DNA of 63,882 nucleotides from Micromonospora qiuiae (GCF_016863555.1 NZ_BOPC01000053.1:1-63882); one strand, 5' to 3'. Shown: positions 51,018 through 58,947, counted from the first letter of the stretch. A program made the numbers and translations. The notes: generated by a model not told the origin, from the letters alone.

Positions 51018-51917
51018 GTGAAGAGGCTGTGGCGTTGCACGCTACGGATCGGAGTGGTGCTGGCGTGTCTCACCGGAGTGGACGTCGCCCTGGCCGCACC
51101 GGCGCACGCGGCGTTCGCCACCGAACTCAGCGGCCTGCCGGACCAGTTCACCGCCGGTGGGCGGGTGGAGACGGTTTCCGCCGTGGTGTCTCGATCCGAC
51201 CAGGGCGACTGCATCAAGGTCCGCTGGTCGATGGTGCTCGGTGTGCAGGGGCTGCGGCTGGACCAGGTGCGGGTGGACCGGATCGAGGAGACCGGATCGT
51301 TCCCGACGGAGGTCCGGACCGACGGTGACGTGGCCCGGTTGACCGACCGGCAACTCGACCCGGGCACGCTCTGCCCGGGTCGTACGGTGACCGCGCAGTA
51401 CCGGATCGCGTTCACCGGGGACGTCGGCGAGGGCCGGGTCAGTCTGGCCGTCGAGGCGTACGACCGGAACCTGCAACTGTTGTCCCGGCAGACCGCGACA
51501 CGCGCGGTGGTCGGCCGGGGTGGGGTGGTCGGCCGGGAAGGGGTGGCGCGGCCCACCACCGCGCCGCCGACCGTGCCGTCGACCTCGGTGCCGAGCGAGG
51601 AGCCGACGGTGGACCCGGCCGACGAGGAGAGCGACCTCGCCGATGATGCGGGGTACGCGGGCGGGGCGGAGGAGACGCCGGCCGTGGGCGCGGCCGGCAA
51701 CCAGGTCTCGCAGACCGGCACCGGGATCGGTTTGACCGAGGCCGCCTTCCTGCTCGGCGGGCTGCTGCTCTGCCTCGGCGTCGGACTTCTGCTGCGGCTG
51801 CGTCAGCTGACCCGCGAACCGGAAGCGAGCGATGTCGCCCCCGCCACCGCCTGGGAACGCCGGCCCGGCCGTCGTTCCCAGTGGCGCACCGTCCCCCGCA
51901 ACACCCCCTACTCCTGA
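51018..51917 (+). CDS. Secreted protein with C-terminal membrane anchor, unknown function
   Basis: 299 aa from the GTG at 51018 (GGGAGGA upstream). Signal peptide 'RIGVVLACLTGVDVALAAPAHAAF'. Residues about 35-165 form a beta-rich domain with two Cys ('GDCIKVRWSMVLG' and 'PGTLCPGRTVTAQYRIAF'), resembling extracellular beta-sandwiches. A Thr/Pro/Glu-rich linker follows, then 'QTGTGIGL' and a membrane helix ('AAFLLGGLLLCLGVGLLLRL') with a basic cytoplasmic tail of about 35 residues. The 'QTGTG' is in the place of a sorting signal but is not LPXTG. I do not recognise the family. Confidence 0.78.
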   Translation: MKRLWRCTLRIGVVLACLTGVDVALAAPAHAAFATELSGLPDQFTAGGRVETVSAVVSRSDQGDCIKVRWSMVLGVQGLRLDQVRVDRIEETGSFPTEVRTDGDVARLTDRQLDPGTLCPGRTVTAQYRIAFTGDVGEGRVSLAVEAYDRNLQLLSRQTATRAVVGRGGVVGREGVARPTTAPPTVPSTSVPSEEPTVDPADEESDLADDAGYAGGAEETPAVGAAGNQVSQTGTGIGLTEAAFLLGGLLLCLGVGLLLRLRQLTREPEASDVAPATAWERRPGRRSQWRTVPRNTPYS

Positions 51918-52089
51918 CCCACCCCGCCGCTCCCGCCCTCGCCCTCGCCCTCGCCCCGCCCTCCGCCCTCCGGCTTTCGTCGATCATGCACTTTCGGTCC
52001 GGACATAAGCGACGGAACATCCCATACCAGCGACCAGAAGTGCAAGATCGGCGTGGGCGTGGGCGTGGGCGTGGGCGTGGGCGTGGGGG
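51918..52089. other. Low-complexity intergenic spacer with inverted repeat and hexamer array
   Basis: It holds a CTCGCC-rich tract just after the preceding stop, an imperfect inverted repeat (CGATCATGCACTTT at 51981-51994 and AAGTGCAAGATCG at 52038-52050) that could end both flanking convergent genes, and six exact copies of GCGTGG at 52051-52086 directly beyond the TetR stop codon. No gene is evident. Confidence 0.65.
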
Positions 52090-52701
52090 TTAGTCGAGTT
52101 GGGTTGGGTTTAGGGCTAGTTCGCGGGCGGCCGCCAGGCGTACCCACTCGGCGAGCTGCCGGCGGGAGATGACGCGGTCGTGCACCGCTAGCTGCACCGC
52201 CAGGCCGTCCATGACCGCGTTGATGCGCCAGGCCGCACCGGCGGGGTCCGCGCACTCGAAGACACCCTCGCGGACTCCGTCGGTGATCACCGTGGTGAGG
52301 TCCTGCCGCCAGCGCAGATCCAGCTTGCGGGAGACTTTTTCCAGTTCGGGCGTACGCAGCGACTCGGCCCACCCGTCGATCCACATGGACCAGGACATGG
52401 GGCGCCCGGCCGGAGTGTAGAGCCGCAGGATGCGCCGGAGCTTGGTCAGCGGCGAGGCGTTGGATCGGGTCACCGCGTCCAGCCGGGCCAGATCCTGCTC
52501 GACGGCGTACGCGAACGCCTGAGCGAGCAGCCGTTCCTTGGTGGCGAAGTGGTAGAAGACCAGTGCCTGGCTCACGCCGGCGGCCTGCGCCACGTCCGCC
52601 GTGCGGGTGTTGGCCAGCCCGCGCTGCACGATCACGTCACATGCGGTGCGCAGCAGGGCATCCAGGCGGATCTCGGCCGCACGTCTCGTCACGTTCGTCA
52701 C
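52090..52701 (-). CDS. TetR-family transcriptional regulator
   Basis: 203 aa from the GTG at 52701; the GTG at 52692 (residue 4) is a good alternative because TACGGT ends 7 nt before it, as in other leaderless starts here. HTH: 'ACDVIVQRGLANTRTADVAQAAGVSQALVFYHFATKERLLAQAF'. The C-terminal half ('MSWSMWIDGWAESLRTPELEKVSRKLDLRWRQDLTTVI') is of the TetR_C_6-like (BetI/RutR) type. No divergent partner gene, so the target is unknown. Confidence 0.9.
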   Translation of the reverse strand: MTNVTRRAAEIRLDALLRTACDVIVQRGLANTRTADVAQAAGVSQALVFYHFATKERLLAQAFAYAVEQDLARLDAVTRSNASPLTKLRRILRLYTPAGRPMSWSMWIDGWAESLRTPELEKVSRKLDLRWRQDLTTVITDGVREGVFECADPAGAAWRINAVMDGLAVQLAVHDRVISRRQLAEWVRLAAARELALNPTQLD

Positions 52702-52979
52702 CGTAACCCATCCAACCGGACACGGCCCGTCACCGCAGGCCGTTGATCCAGCTTGCCGGGAGTCGGAAGCCGGACACTTGGCCTCACCTGGTGTTGCAGC
52801 CTCTCTGGGGATTGACCGCCGAGGTCACGCCGATTCGGCGGGCGGGCGGAAGCAGCTGATCCAGTCTCCTAGGAAGCCCGAGGAGGGTGGTTTCGGACGC
52901 GCCGGGGTGGAAGTCGATTTGGCAACCCTTCCGTCGCTCGGCTAGAGTTCTCATCCGTCACCGGGAACACCGGAGGCAC
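52702..52979. other. Spacer before the tRNA cluster
   Basis: No coding pattern is seen in these 278 bp. It should carry the tRNA promoter; TTGGCAACC near 52918 and TAGAGTTCT near 52943 are possible -35/-10 remnants but I would not assign them. Confidence 0.4.
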
Positions 52980-53052
52980 GCGGACGTAGCGCAGCTGGTA
53001 GCGCATCACCTTGCCAAGGTGAGGGTCGCGGGTTCGAATCCCGTCGTCCGCT
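52980..53052 (+). tRNA. tRNA-Gly (anticodon GCC), copy 1
   Basis: 73 nt. The acceptor stem GCGGACG pairs with CGTCCGC at the end. The anticodon loop CTTGCCAAG gives GCC, and the T arm is GGTTCGAATCC. No CCA is encoded. A copy differing at one base in the D arm lies at 53763. Confidence 0.97.
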
Positions 53053-53086
53053 CGGAGCTGCCGCCACACGTGACGGGGGCAACCTC

Positions 53087-53157
53087 GGTGGGGTGGCCGA
53101 GAGGCGAGGCAACGGCCTGCAAAGCCGTGTACGCGGGTTCAAATCCCGTCCCCACCT
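53087..53157 (+). tRNA. tRNA-Cys (anticodon GCA)
   Basis: 71 nt. Acceptor GGTGGGG pairs with CCCCACC; the anticodon loop CCTGCAAAG contains GCA; the T loop is GGTTCAAATCC. Only the first of the two tRNA groups carries it. Confidence 0.96.
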
Positions 53158-53170
53158 CGTACGACAACAT

Positions 53171-53242
53171 GGGCGATTGGCGCAGTGGGAGCGCGCTTCC
53201 TTGACACGGAAGAGGTCACTGGTTCAAACCCAGTATCGCCCA
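53171..53242 (+). tRNA. tRNA-Val (anticodon GAC), copy 1
   Basis: 72 nt. Acceptor GGGCGAT pairs with ATCGCCC; the anticodon loop CTTGACACG contains GAC; the T arm is GGTTCAAACCC. The sequence is identical to the copy at 53876. Confidence 0.97.
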
Positions 53243-53253
53243 CCAGTTGAGCA

Positions 53254-53299
53254 CATGATGCGAGCGCCGCACCGAATTCGGTGCGGCGCTCGCATCATG
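53254..53299. terminator. Perfect 46-bp palindrome: bidirectional terminator
   Basis: The 23-bp arms 53254-53276 and 53277-53299 are exact reverse complements with no spacer (centre GAATTC). It sits 11 nt after tRNA-Val and 45 nt beyond the stop of the convergent minus-strand gene at 53345, so it can terminate both. The arm length is unusually long for a simple terminator. Confidence 0.85.
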
Positions 53300-53344
53300 G
53301 TGGGACGGTGAAGGCCCCCGTCGCCCGGTAGCCCCGCCCCCGGC

Positions 53345-53611
53345 TCACAGCGGCGGCGCCACGTCCCGGCGCTCCTCGACTCGGCGGTATTCAGTCGGCT
53401 CCTCGACCCGGCGGTACTCCACCGGCTCCTCGGTGGCGACCACCTGGCGGCGGCGTCCCCAAACGAGAGTGGTCATGATCAGGCCGAGCAGGCCGGCGGC
53501 CATCAGGACCCACCCGACCACGTCCAGGTCGAGACCACCGATGCTGGCGTTGACCGCGAAGGCGAGGATCGCGCCGACCGCGAGCAGGAAGACACTGGTG
53601 CCAATACCCAT
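53345..53611 (-). CDS. Small two-helix membrane protein (DUF6458-like)
   Basis: 88 aa from the ATG at 53611 (GGAGGCT upstream). 'MGIGTSVFLLAVGAILAFAVNASIGGLDLDVVGWVLMAAGLLGLI' is the family pattern of two membrane helices joined by a short loop, then 'TTLVWGRRR'. The tail repeats EEPVEYRRV/EEPTEYRRV/EERRDV. Function is unknown. It lies antisense between the two tRNA groups. Confidence 0.85.
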   Translation of the reverse strand: MGIGTSVFLLAVGAILAFAVNASIGGLDLDVVGWVLMAAGLLGLIMTTLVWGRRRQVVATEEPVEYRRVEEPTEYRRVEERRDVAPPL

Positions 53612-53762
53612 GACAGCCTCCTTTTCCCAGGGGTACGGTGCGCTGTCGAGGGGTGTCTGTACCCCGGCGGTGACCGGCGCAATCACGCCGGGTGCGGGGC
53701 CGCCGGTCAGGCGATCTTGTCATCGGGTAGAGTGAGACCATCCTCGGGAGCCTCCGAGGCAC

Positions 53763-53835
53763 GCGGACGTAGCGCAGTTGGTAGCGCATCACCTTGCCAA
53801 GGTGAGGGTCGCGGGTTCGAATCCCGTCGTCCGCT
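53763..53835 (+). tRNA. tRNA-Gly (anticodon GCC), copy 2
   Basis: 73 nt, the same as copy 1 except one base in the D loop (GCAGTTGG for GCAGCTGG). Anticodon loop CTTGCCAAG. Forms a second Gly-Val pair. Confidence 0.97.
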
Positions 53836-53875
53836 CGCGATCCGCCCGCACCGACGGGTGTCGGCTGGTCACCAG

Positions 53876-53947
53876 GGGCGATTGGCGCAGTGGGAGCGCG
53901 CTTCCTTGACACGGAAGAGGTCACTGGTTCAAACCCAGTATCGCCCA
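53876..53947 (+). tRNA. tRNA-Val (anticodon GAC), copy 2
   Basis: 72 nt, identical to copy 1, and followed by the same CCA-like extension. The sequence just downstream is markedly different in style and may be an integrated element, tRNA 3' ends being common attachment sites in actinomycetes. Confidence 0.97.
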
Positions 53948-53962
53948 CCATGTATCGCTGAT

Positions 53963-54223
53963 TCACACCAGATCTGGCAAGATCAACGTCTGGTCTGGTG
54001 TGGTTTTGTGGATCAGATTCTCCGTCTGGCGATGCCACAGCCATCCCCAGTAGGTCGGCTTGGGGCAGATCTTGATGACCCGAAATCGGAACCCTCGGTT
54101 GCCTGCAAACTGCACGCTGGCGGCCCCGCCAATCTCCAGCACATCGCCCGGCTTGGGCGTCGGCAGCTCCGACGAGGCAGGTAGGTGCTCGTGTCGTCTG
54201 CTCGGCCTACCGCTCGCGGTCAT
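53963..54223 (-). CDS. Small protein of integrative-element type
   Basis: 86 aa. 'PKPGDVLEIGGAASVQFAGNRGFRFRVIKICPKPTYWGWLWH' resembles short conserved proteins I recall from actinomycete integrative elements and phage-like regions (form 'GRAASVQF...RVxRVxxxPTYHGWVWLDG'). It overlaps the end of the upstream gene on the same strand by 17 nt, suggesting coupling. The end 'TENLIHKTTPDQTLILPDLV' departs from the recalled pattern and may be eroded. The function is unknown. Confidence 0.6.
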   Translation of the reverse strand: MTASGRPSRRHEHLPASSELPTPKPGDVLEIGGAASVQFAGNRGFRFRVIKICPKPTYWGWLWHRQTENLIHKTTPDQTLILPDLV

Positions 54224-54407
54224 CGTGCCGACGAGCTGGCGTACCCGCCGTGTTGGTAGCGGGATTCCGCGCCCTGCGAGCGTCTGCCGGGGCCTTGCGC
54301 AGGGTGGACGCGCCGCACTCCGGGCACCATCGTTCTTTGACCTTGAAGCTGAACAGTCCTGCCAGGAATCCCAGTAGTACGGCGCTGATCAGAGCACCAA
54401 GCGTCAT
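54207..54407 (-). CDS. Small membrane protein with FKVKxRWCPxCG motif
   Basis: 66 aa from the ATG at 54407 (a GTG at 54410 is equally possible). One membrane helix ('LGALISAVLLGFLAGLFSF') is followed by 'KVKERWCPECGASTL', a short motif I associate with accessory genes of actinomycete integrative conjugative elements. The C-terminus is basic and unstructured. It is coupled to the downstream small gene. Assignment rests on recall of the motif. Confidence 0.6.
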   Translation of the reverse strand: MTLGALISAVLLGFLAGLFSFKVKERWCPECGASTLRKAPADARRARNPATNTAGTPARRHDDRER

Positions 54408-54438
54408 CACGGGTCACCCTTCGCCTACTTGAGGGTGA

Positions 54439-54476
54439 CTGCCGGACGGACACCGTTGCCGCGGGCCGTCCGGCAG
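54439..54476. promoter_or_regulatory. Inverted repeat in the divergent promoter region
   Basis: CTGCCGGACGG (54439-54449) and CCGTCCGGCAG (54466-54476) are exact complements with a 16-nt spacer, located between two divergent genes (starts at 54407 and 54511). An operator or a hairpin that insulates the two promoters is possible. Confidence 0.5.
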
Positions 54477-54510
54477 CCTCGAGGGAACCTCGTCACCGAA
54501 CGGACAGACG

Positions 54511-55320
54511 TTGATTCGTCATGGCCCGGCGAGTGGTCGGCCGTTCGTCCGGCCGCGCAAGCAGAAGATCAAATGCCGGGGTCCGCGTGACGAGGACGGA
54601 CGTGCCTGCCAGCGGCGGGTCGGCCGCGTCGGTCAGCGGTGTCCGCAGCATGTCGGTCGACCGGAAGTGCCGCCGGGCAAGCGCCTGTCCGAGTACGCCA
54701 AGCAGTCTCCCAAGAAGGCCAAGCCGAAATCACCGGCGCGAACTCAACGAGCGGCAAGCCCACCGCGTTCAGCCAGGGTGTCGGATCGGCCACGCCGCAG
54801 GCTCTCACCCGCAGCGCGGGACGCCCTGGTGGCCGAAGCAGTCGACTACTTCGAGGCGACGTTGGCGGTCGGAGCGGTCAATGCCGCCGCAGCCCAGGCG
54901 GCCAGGTACGCGGGCGACAATGCCTGGAACCGGCTGACGGTCGACTGGTCAGGGCGGAACTGCAGGGGACTTGCTCGTCTCGCCCGGGCCGCCCTGGACG
55001 GCAAGGACTGGCTACATGACCGGATCGGCGATCTGGTGGGGTTCCTGCTGGAGTGGCTCAGCACGCCCCGCGTGGTCAGGGTCTTCGGCAAGGAGATCGC
55101 CAAGCGGATACCGCTGCCCTGGGATCAGCAGCTCGTAGCGGTGTCGAGAGGTATGCAGATCGCGGGTATCGCGGTATGCATGATCAACGATCGGGAGCTG
55201 ACAAAGTGTGAGTGCTTCATCGACGTCGTGATCAACGAGGGCAAGGAGCGTGTGCGCCAGTTGATGGACTGGGCAGCCAAGGACTGGCGGAACCTGGAGC
55301 AGTTGGTTCCCGTCGTCTGA
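54511..55320 (+). CDS. Hypothetical protein with N-terminal Cys/His motif
   Basis: 269 aa from a TTG start (the only in-frame start before the conserved part; weakly supported). The beginning 'KIKCRGPRDEDGRACQRRVGRVGQRCPQH' gives C-x10-C-x9-C-x2-H, likely to bind zinc. A basic Pro/Ser/Lys linker follows to about residue 95, then an alpha-helical domain ('VAEAVDYFEATLAVGAVNAAAAQAARYAGDNAWNRL' and further helices). No known catalytic motif. It lies in the small element-like region beside tRNA-Val and is probably cargo of it. Confidence 0.6.
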   Translation: MIRHGPASGRPFVRPRKQKIKCRGPRDEDGRACQRRVGRVGQRCPQHVGRPEVPPGKRLSEYAKQSPKKAKPKSPARTQRAASPPRSARVSDRPRRRLSPAARDALVAEAVDYFEATLAVGAVNAAAAQAARYAGDNAWNRLTVDWSGRNCRGLARLARAALDGKDWLHDRIGDLVGFLLEWLSTPRVVRVFGKEIAKRIPLPWDQQLVAVSRGMQIAGIAVCMINDRELTKCECFIDVVINEGKERVRQLMDWAAKDWRNLEQLVPVV

Positions 55321-55502
55321 GGTGATTCTGCCGGTTCTATCGGGAGCTTTCGTCCCGTGACGCCCACTTCTTGGCCATGGCGAGCAGGCGTTTGGCCTCC
55401 CAACAGGGGTGTGCAAGGGCCTCCACGAGTTCCACCACCCGCGAGACGAGCGTACGACCTTGGTCGCCGTCGGGTTCCAGCCCTGGCCGGCGGTCGGCAT
55501 GG

Positions 55503-56264
55503 TCAGCGGTACAGGTCGGCGATCAACCGGTGAGCGCTGTCGCTCGGATTCACGCCGAGCTCGGCACTGAGCATGCTGGTCAGTCGGTCGAACTGGGCGC
55601 GTGCCTCGGCCCGTTGGCCGCTGTGTATCAGCGCCTCGATCAGGACCTCCCAGGCGGTCTCCCGTAGCGGATCCTGCTGGATCAGGGCGTGCGCGCAGAT
55701 CAGCGCCTGTTGGTGACGGCCGGCGGCGAGCAGACTGCCCGAGAGATGGTCCAGGGTCTCCCGGCGCAGCACGTCCCAGCGCGCCTGCACCGGTTGCAGC
55801 CAGGCGTCATCCCAGCTCCAGTCGGCCAGCAGCGGATGGCTCAGAGCGGGCGCCAACCAGTTCGGCACCGCCCGCACGACCGTCGTGGCGAACCCCTGTT
55901 CCAGCAGCAACCGGCACCACTCCTGGGCCGCGTGGTGGTCGACACGGCAGGTGGGCGAGATGCCGATCCGCTGGCGGTCGCCGACGATCGGATCGAAGCC
56001 GAGCCGCGAGCGCAGCAGCCAGCAGACTTGCCGCAGCCGGGCCCGCGGATCGCCGGTCCCGTCGAGCTGGCAGGCCTCGATCACCGCGTCCCGGGACACC
56101 CAGGTGGGGTACGCCACCGCCAGGTAGGACAGCACCCGCTCGGGCAGCGGCGCGACCATCCGGCGTACCCCGTTGTGCGCGCAGGAGAAGACGGGTAACA
56201 GCCGTAACAAATTTGGTGCGTACGCCGGATCGTCGTCACACGGCATGGTCGGTTCTGTCCCCAC
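55503..56264 (-). CDS. BTAD-domain (SARP/AfsR-like) regulator
   Basis: 253 aa from the GTG at 56264, preferred over the ATG at 56291 because GGGGGGA lies 7 nt upstream. The N-terminal winged-helix part ('PLPERVLSYLAVAYPTWVSRDAVIEACQLDGTGDPRARLRQVCWLLRSRLG') and the helical BTAD part ('GSLLAAGRHQQALICAHALIQQDPLRETAWEVLIEALIHSGQRAEARAQFDRLTSMLSAELGVNPS') are typical of SARP regulators. It is shorter than AfsR and has no NB-ARC domain. It is divergent from the lysyl-oxidase-like gene and is a good candidate for its activator. Confidence 0.85.
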   Translation of the reverse strand: MGTEPTMPCDDDPAYAPNLLRLLPVFSCAHNGVRRMVAPLPERVLSYLAVAYPTWVSRDAVIEACQLDGTGDPRARLRQVCWLLRSRLGFDPIVGDRQRIGISPTCRVDHHAAQEWCRLLLEQGFATTVVRAVPNWLAPALSHPLLADWSWDDAWLQPVQARWDVLRRETLDHLSGSLLAAGRHQQALICAHALIQQDPLRETAWEVLIEALIHSGQRAEARAQFDRLTSMLSAELGVNPSDSAHRLIADLYR

Positions 56265-56397
56265 GATTGAATCCCCCCGATCCAAAAACATCCATCAGAG
56301 GAGACGGTGCGAAGACGATATCCGGTTGCATCCGGCACCGAGGGCGATACGGCGAACCGGCACGCTCTGCCTCGCAGACGTCCTCAGAGGAGACTTC

Positions 56398-57957
56398 ATG
56401 GATGTAGGACACCGACAGCTCCGCCGGCTGCCCGCCGTCGCGGTGCTGACCGTCGGCGCGCTGATGCTCGGCACCGGGGCCGGCACGGCGGCTCCCGCGC
56501 CCGCCCCGGAGGCTCAGGCGCGGTTCATCGCGGCCACCACCTCGGTCACCGTCGACCGATGGGAAGGGGAGCAGGTGTATCTCGACCTGGGCACCCACCT
56601 GGTCGCCGGCAAGGATCCGCTGGAGTTCCGGGTGAAGCGGAGCGCGTACAGCAAGCCCATCGACGCCTTCCAGGTGGTCCGGGCGGCGGGAGGCAAGCAG
56701 CGGGCGGTGCTGCTGCCCGCCGACCTGGTCAAGGACTTCACCGGCTTCTCCGAATTCACTCACCTCAAGCTGACCGACGCGGCCGGGCGTACGGTGGTGG
56801 AGCGGAACGAGACCTTCTGCCCGAACGACTGGGACTCCACCCGGACCCGGGTCGACGCGCCGGACTCGACGCCCTATCCCACCGATTGCGCGTGGAACCC
56901 GTTCACTCTCGGCGGGGTCTGGGGCATCCAGGCCGGTTGGAGCGTCGCGACCAGCAAATGGTGGTCGGGGCCGGTGGACGTGGCGGACGGGTCGTACACG
57001 GCCACGGTGAGCATCAATCCGCCGTACCGGAAGCTGCTGAACATCCCGGACTCGGCGGCCACGCTGACGCTGGCGGTCACGGTCCGGACGGTCGATGACG
57101 GTTGGGGCCGCGCCGACGCGGAGCAGCGCCCGTCCGATTCGAAGCAGCGGGTGCTCGGTGCCCCGGGGGATGACGAGCACACGGTGCACGGGCCGGCGGT
57201 CAGCGACAGCGCTCCCGGCCTCAAGCCGGGTGCCCGGCCCACCGCTCGGACCAAGGCCGCTCCGCAGGGCCCGCGGCCGGACCTGCGTGCCCTGCCGGCG
57301 TGGCAGATCGGTGTCGAGCAGGACGCGGAGACCGGCAGCGACCAGGTGACCTTCAACGCCACGGTGTGGAACGCCGGGACGTCGCCGCTGGTGGTGGACG
57401 GATTCCGTCGGAGCGGCAGCGGCAGCGACCTGATGGACGCGTACCAGTACTTCTACGATGCCAACGGCGTTCAGGTCGGGTACGCGCAGTCCGGCACGAT
57501 GGAGTGGGACGCGCGCCCGGGGCACAACCACTGGCACTTCACCGACTTTGCCGAGTATCGCCTGTTGAACGCGAACAAGACGGTCGCGGTGCGCAGCGGC
57601 AAGGAGGCGTTCTGCCTGGCCAACACCGACGCGGTCGACCTGACCCTGCCGAACGCCAAATGGCGGCCCACCAACACCGATCTGGGCACCTCCTGTGGAC
57701 GGCAGACGTCGGTGGCGGTGCGGCAGGTCCTGGACATCGGCAGCGGTGACACCTACGCCCAGTACCTGCCGGGCCAGTCGTTCGACATCACCGACCTGCC
57801 CAACGGCACGTACTACATCGAGGTGGCGGCCAACCCGGCCAAGCGGCTCCAGGAGTCGAACCTGAACAACAACAACTCGTACCGGCAGATCATCCTGGGT
57901 GGTGCTCCCGGCGCCCGTACGGTGACGGTTCCGCCGCACGAGGGCATCGAGGGCTGA
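56398..57957 (+). CDS. Secreted lysyl-oxidase-like copper protein
   Basis: 519 aa from the ATG at 56398 (AGAGGAG upstream). Signal peptide 'RLPAVAVLTVGALMLGTGAGTAAPAPAP'. The N-terminal about 240 residues are an uncharacterised beta-rich region; a flexible 'ARPTARTKAAPQGPRP' linker separates it from the lysyl-oxidase domain (about 295-519): 'ETGSDQVTFNATVWNAGTSPLVVDGFRR', the copper site H376/H378/H380 in 'PGHNHWHFTDFAEYRLL', 'KEAFCLANTDAVDL' and 'NPAKRLQESNLNNNN'. Bacterial members are known in actinomycetes; whether the lysine tyrosylquinone cofactor forms cannot be judged here. Confidence 0.88.
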   Translation: MDVGHRQLRRLPAVAVLTVGALMLGTGAGTAAPAPAPEAQARFIAATTSVTVDRWEGEQVYLDLGTHLVAGKDPLEFRVKRSAYSKPIDAFQVVRAAGGKQRAVLLPADLVKDFTGFSEFTHLKLTDAAGRTVVERNETFCPNDWDSTRTRVDAPDSTPYPTDCAWNPFTLGGVWGIQAGWSVATSKWWSGPVDVADGSYTATVSINPPYRKLLNIPDSAATLTLAVTVRTVDDGWGRADAEQRPSDSKQRVLGAPGDDEHTVHGPAVSDSAPGLKPGARPTARTKAAPQGPRPDLRALPAWQIGVEQDAETGSDQVTFNATVWNAGTSPLVVDGFRRSGSGSDLMDAYQYFYDANGVQVGYAQSGTMEWDARPGHNHWHFTDFAEYRLLNANKTVAVRSGKEAFCLANTDAVDLTLPNAKWRPTNTDLGTSCGRQTSVAVRQVLDIGSGDTYAQYLPGQSFDITDLPNGTYYIEVAANPAKRLQESNLNNNNSYRQIILGGAPGARTVTVPPHEGIEG

Positions 57958-58120
57958 CGCCGGCCTAGCGACGCCGTGTGACGGCGGCGGTCGCTGCCCG
58001 AAGGGGTTTCGCACGTGCCTGCTCGACGGTCGTCACTGCCTGGCGACCGTCGAGCGGCAGGCCGTGGCGGTCTGCGCGCCCGGCGCGGGCGGTTGCTCCT
58101 GGCGGGCGAGTCGTACCACC

Positions 58121-58177
58121 GGGGCGGGGCCCCGACTATCGGGCGAGCCGCGGGGCGGGGCCCCGACTATCGGGCGA
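58121..58177. repeat. Two 26-bp direct repeats at the 3' end of the deacetylase gene
   Basis: GGGGCGGGGCCCCGACTATC plus GGGCGA occurs at 58121-58146 and 58152-58177. The second copy contains the stop codon of the minus-strand deacetylase gene, so the first looks like a duplication of the gene end into the spacer. Each copy contains GGGGCCCC. Confidence 0.85.
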
Positions 58178-58829
58178 CGTGGTCGGGCAGGACGAAACGC
58201 CAGCCGTACGTCTGCAGGGCCGGGATCGCGTGGTCGACGGCCTCGACGGTCTGGCTGCGGTCGCCGCCGCCGTCGTGCAGCAGCACCACCGCGCCGGGGG
58301 AGACTCCCTCGGTGAGGCGACGGACCAGCTCGCCGGTGCCGGGTGGCTCCCAGTCCGTCACCGCCAGCCGCCAGCCCATCGGCCGCATTCCCAGCGCGGT
58401 GGCCACCGTCGGGGTCTGCCCCCACGCGCCGTACGGGGCCCGGAACCAGGGCACCTGTGCGTGCGGCACGGCCTGGCGGATGACGGCGGTGGTCTGCAAC
58501 AGATCCGAGGCGATCCGGCCGGCGGCCCAGCCGCTCATGTCGTCGTGGTGCATGCCGTGATTGCCGAGCGCGTGCCCGGCGGCGGTGATCCGGCGGACCA
58601 GGTCGCGGTGCCGGGCGGCCTGGTCGCCCTGAAGGAAGAAGACCGCCCGGACGTCGTGGGCGGCCAGCACGTCGAGCAGGCGCGGGGTGTGCACCGGGTG
58701 TGGTCCGTCGTCGAAGGTGAGGCAGACGACGTTCTCGGTGCCGATCGCCTCGATGGGACGTACCGCCGTACCCGGCCCGGACGCGGTGCGCAGGTGCGGG
58801 CTCCGCAGGGTGTGCCTGCTGGGTGACAT
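58167..58829 (-). CDS. Polysaccharide deacetylase (NodB homology)
   Basis: 220 aa. CE4 motifs: 'VVCLTFDDGPHPVHTPRLLDVL' (catalytic and metal Asp), 'ALGNHGMHHDDMSGW' (metal His), 'WFRAPYGAWGQ', 'DWEPPG' and 'GAVVLLHDGGGDRSQTVEAV'. No clear signal peptide, so either export is by another route or the start is further in. It would remove N- or O-acetyl groups from peptidoglycan, chitin or xylan; closeness to the xylanase genes makes acetyl-xylan a possible substrate. Confidence 0.9.
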   Translation of the reverse strand: MSPSRHTLRSPHLRTASGPGTAVRPIEAIGTENVVCLTFDDGPHPVHTPRLLDVLAAHDVRAVFFLQGDQAARHRDLVRRITAAGHALGNHGMHHDDMSGWAAGRIASDLLQTTAVIRQAVPHAQVPWFRAPYGAWGQTPTVATALGMRPMGWRLAVTDWEPPGTGELVRRLTEGVSPGAVVLLHDGGGDRSQTVEAVDHAIPALQTYGWRFVLPDHVAR

Positions 58830-58947
58830 CGGTCTGACCTTTCATGGCGGGTGGCTGTTACCCGGGGCCGGCTGACGGCGATGGGCTTGCCTGCGGGGGG
58901 CCGGGTGGGGCGGGACGGCGCCCCACCCGGCGCATCGGATGCCGACT

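Noticed and set aside
52051..52086. GCGTGG hexamer array considered as a CRISPR or origin repeat
   Set aside because: Simple contiguous hexamers without spacers or DnaA boxes; most likely a slippage tract.
52887..53311. Open frames across the tRNA cluster
   Set aside because: They read through three well-formed tRNA genes and have no start signals.
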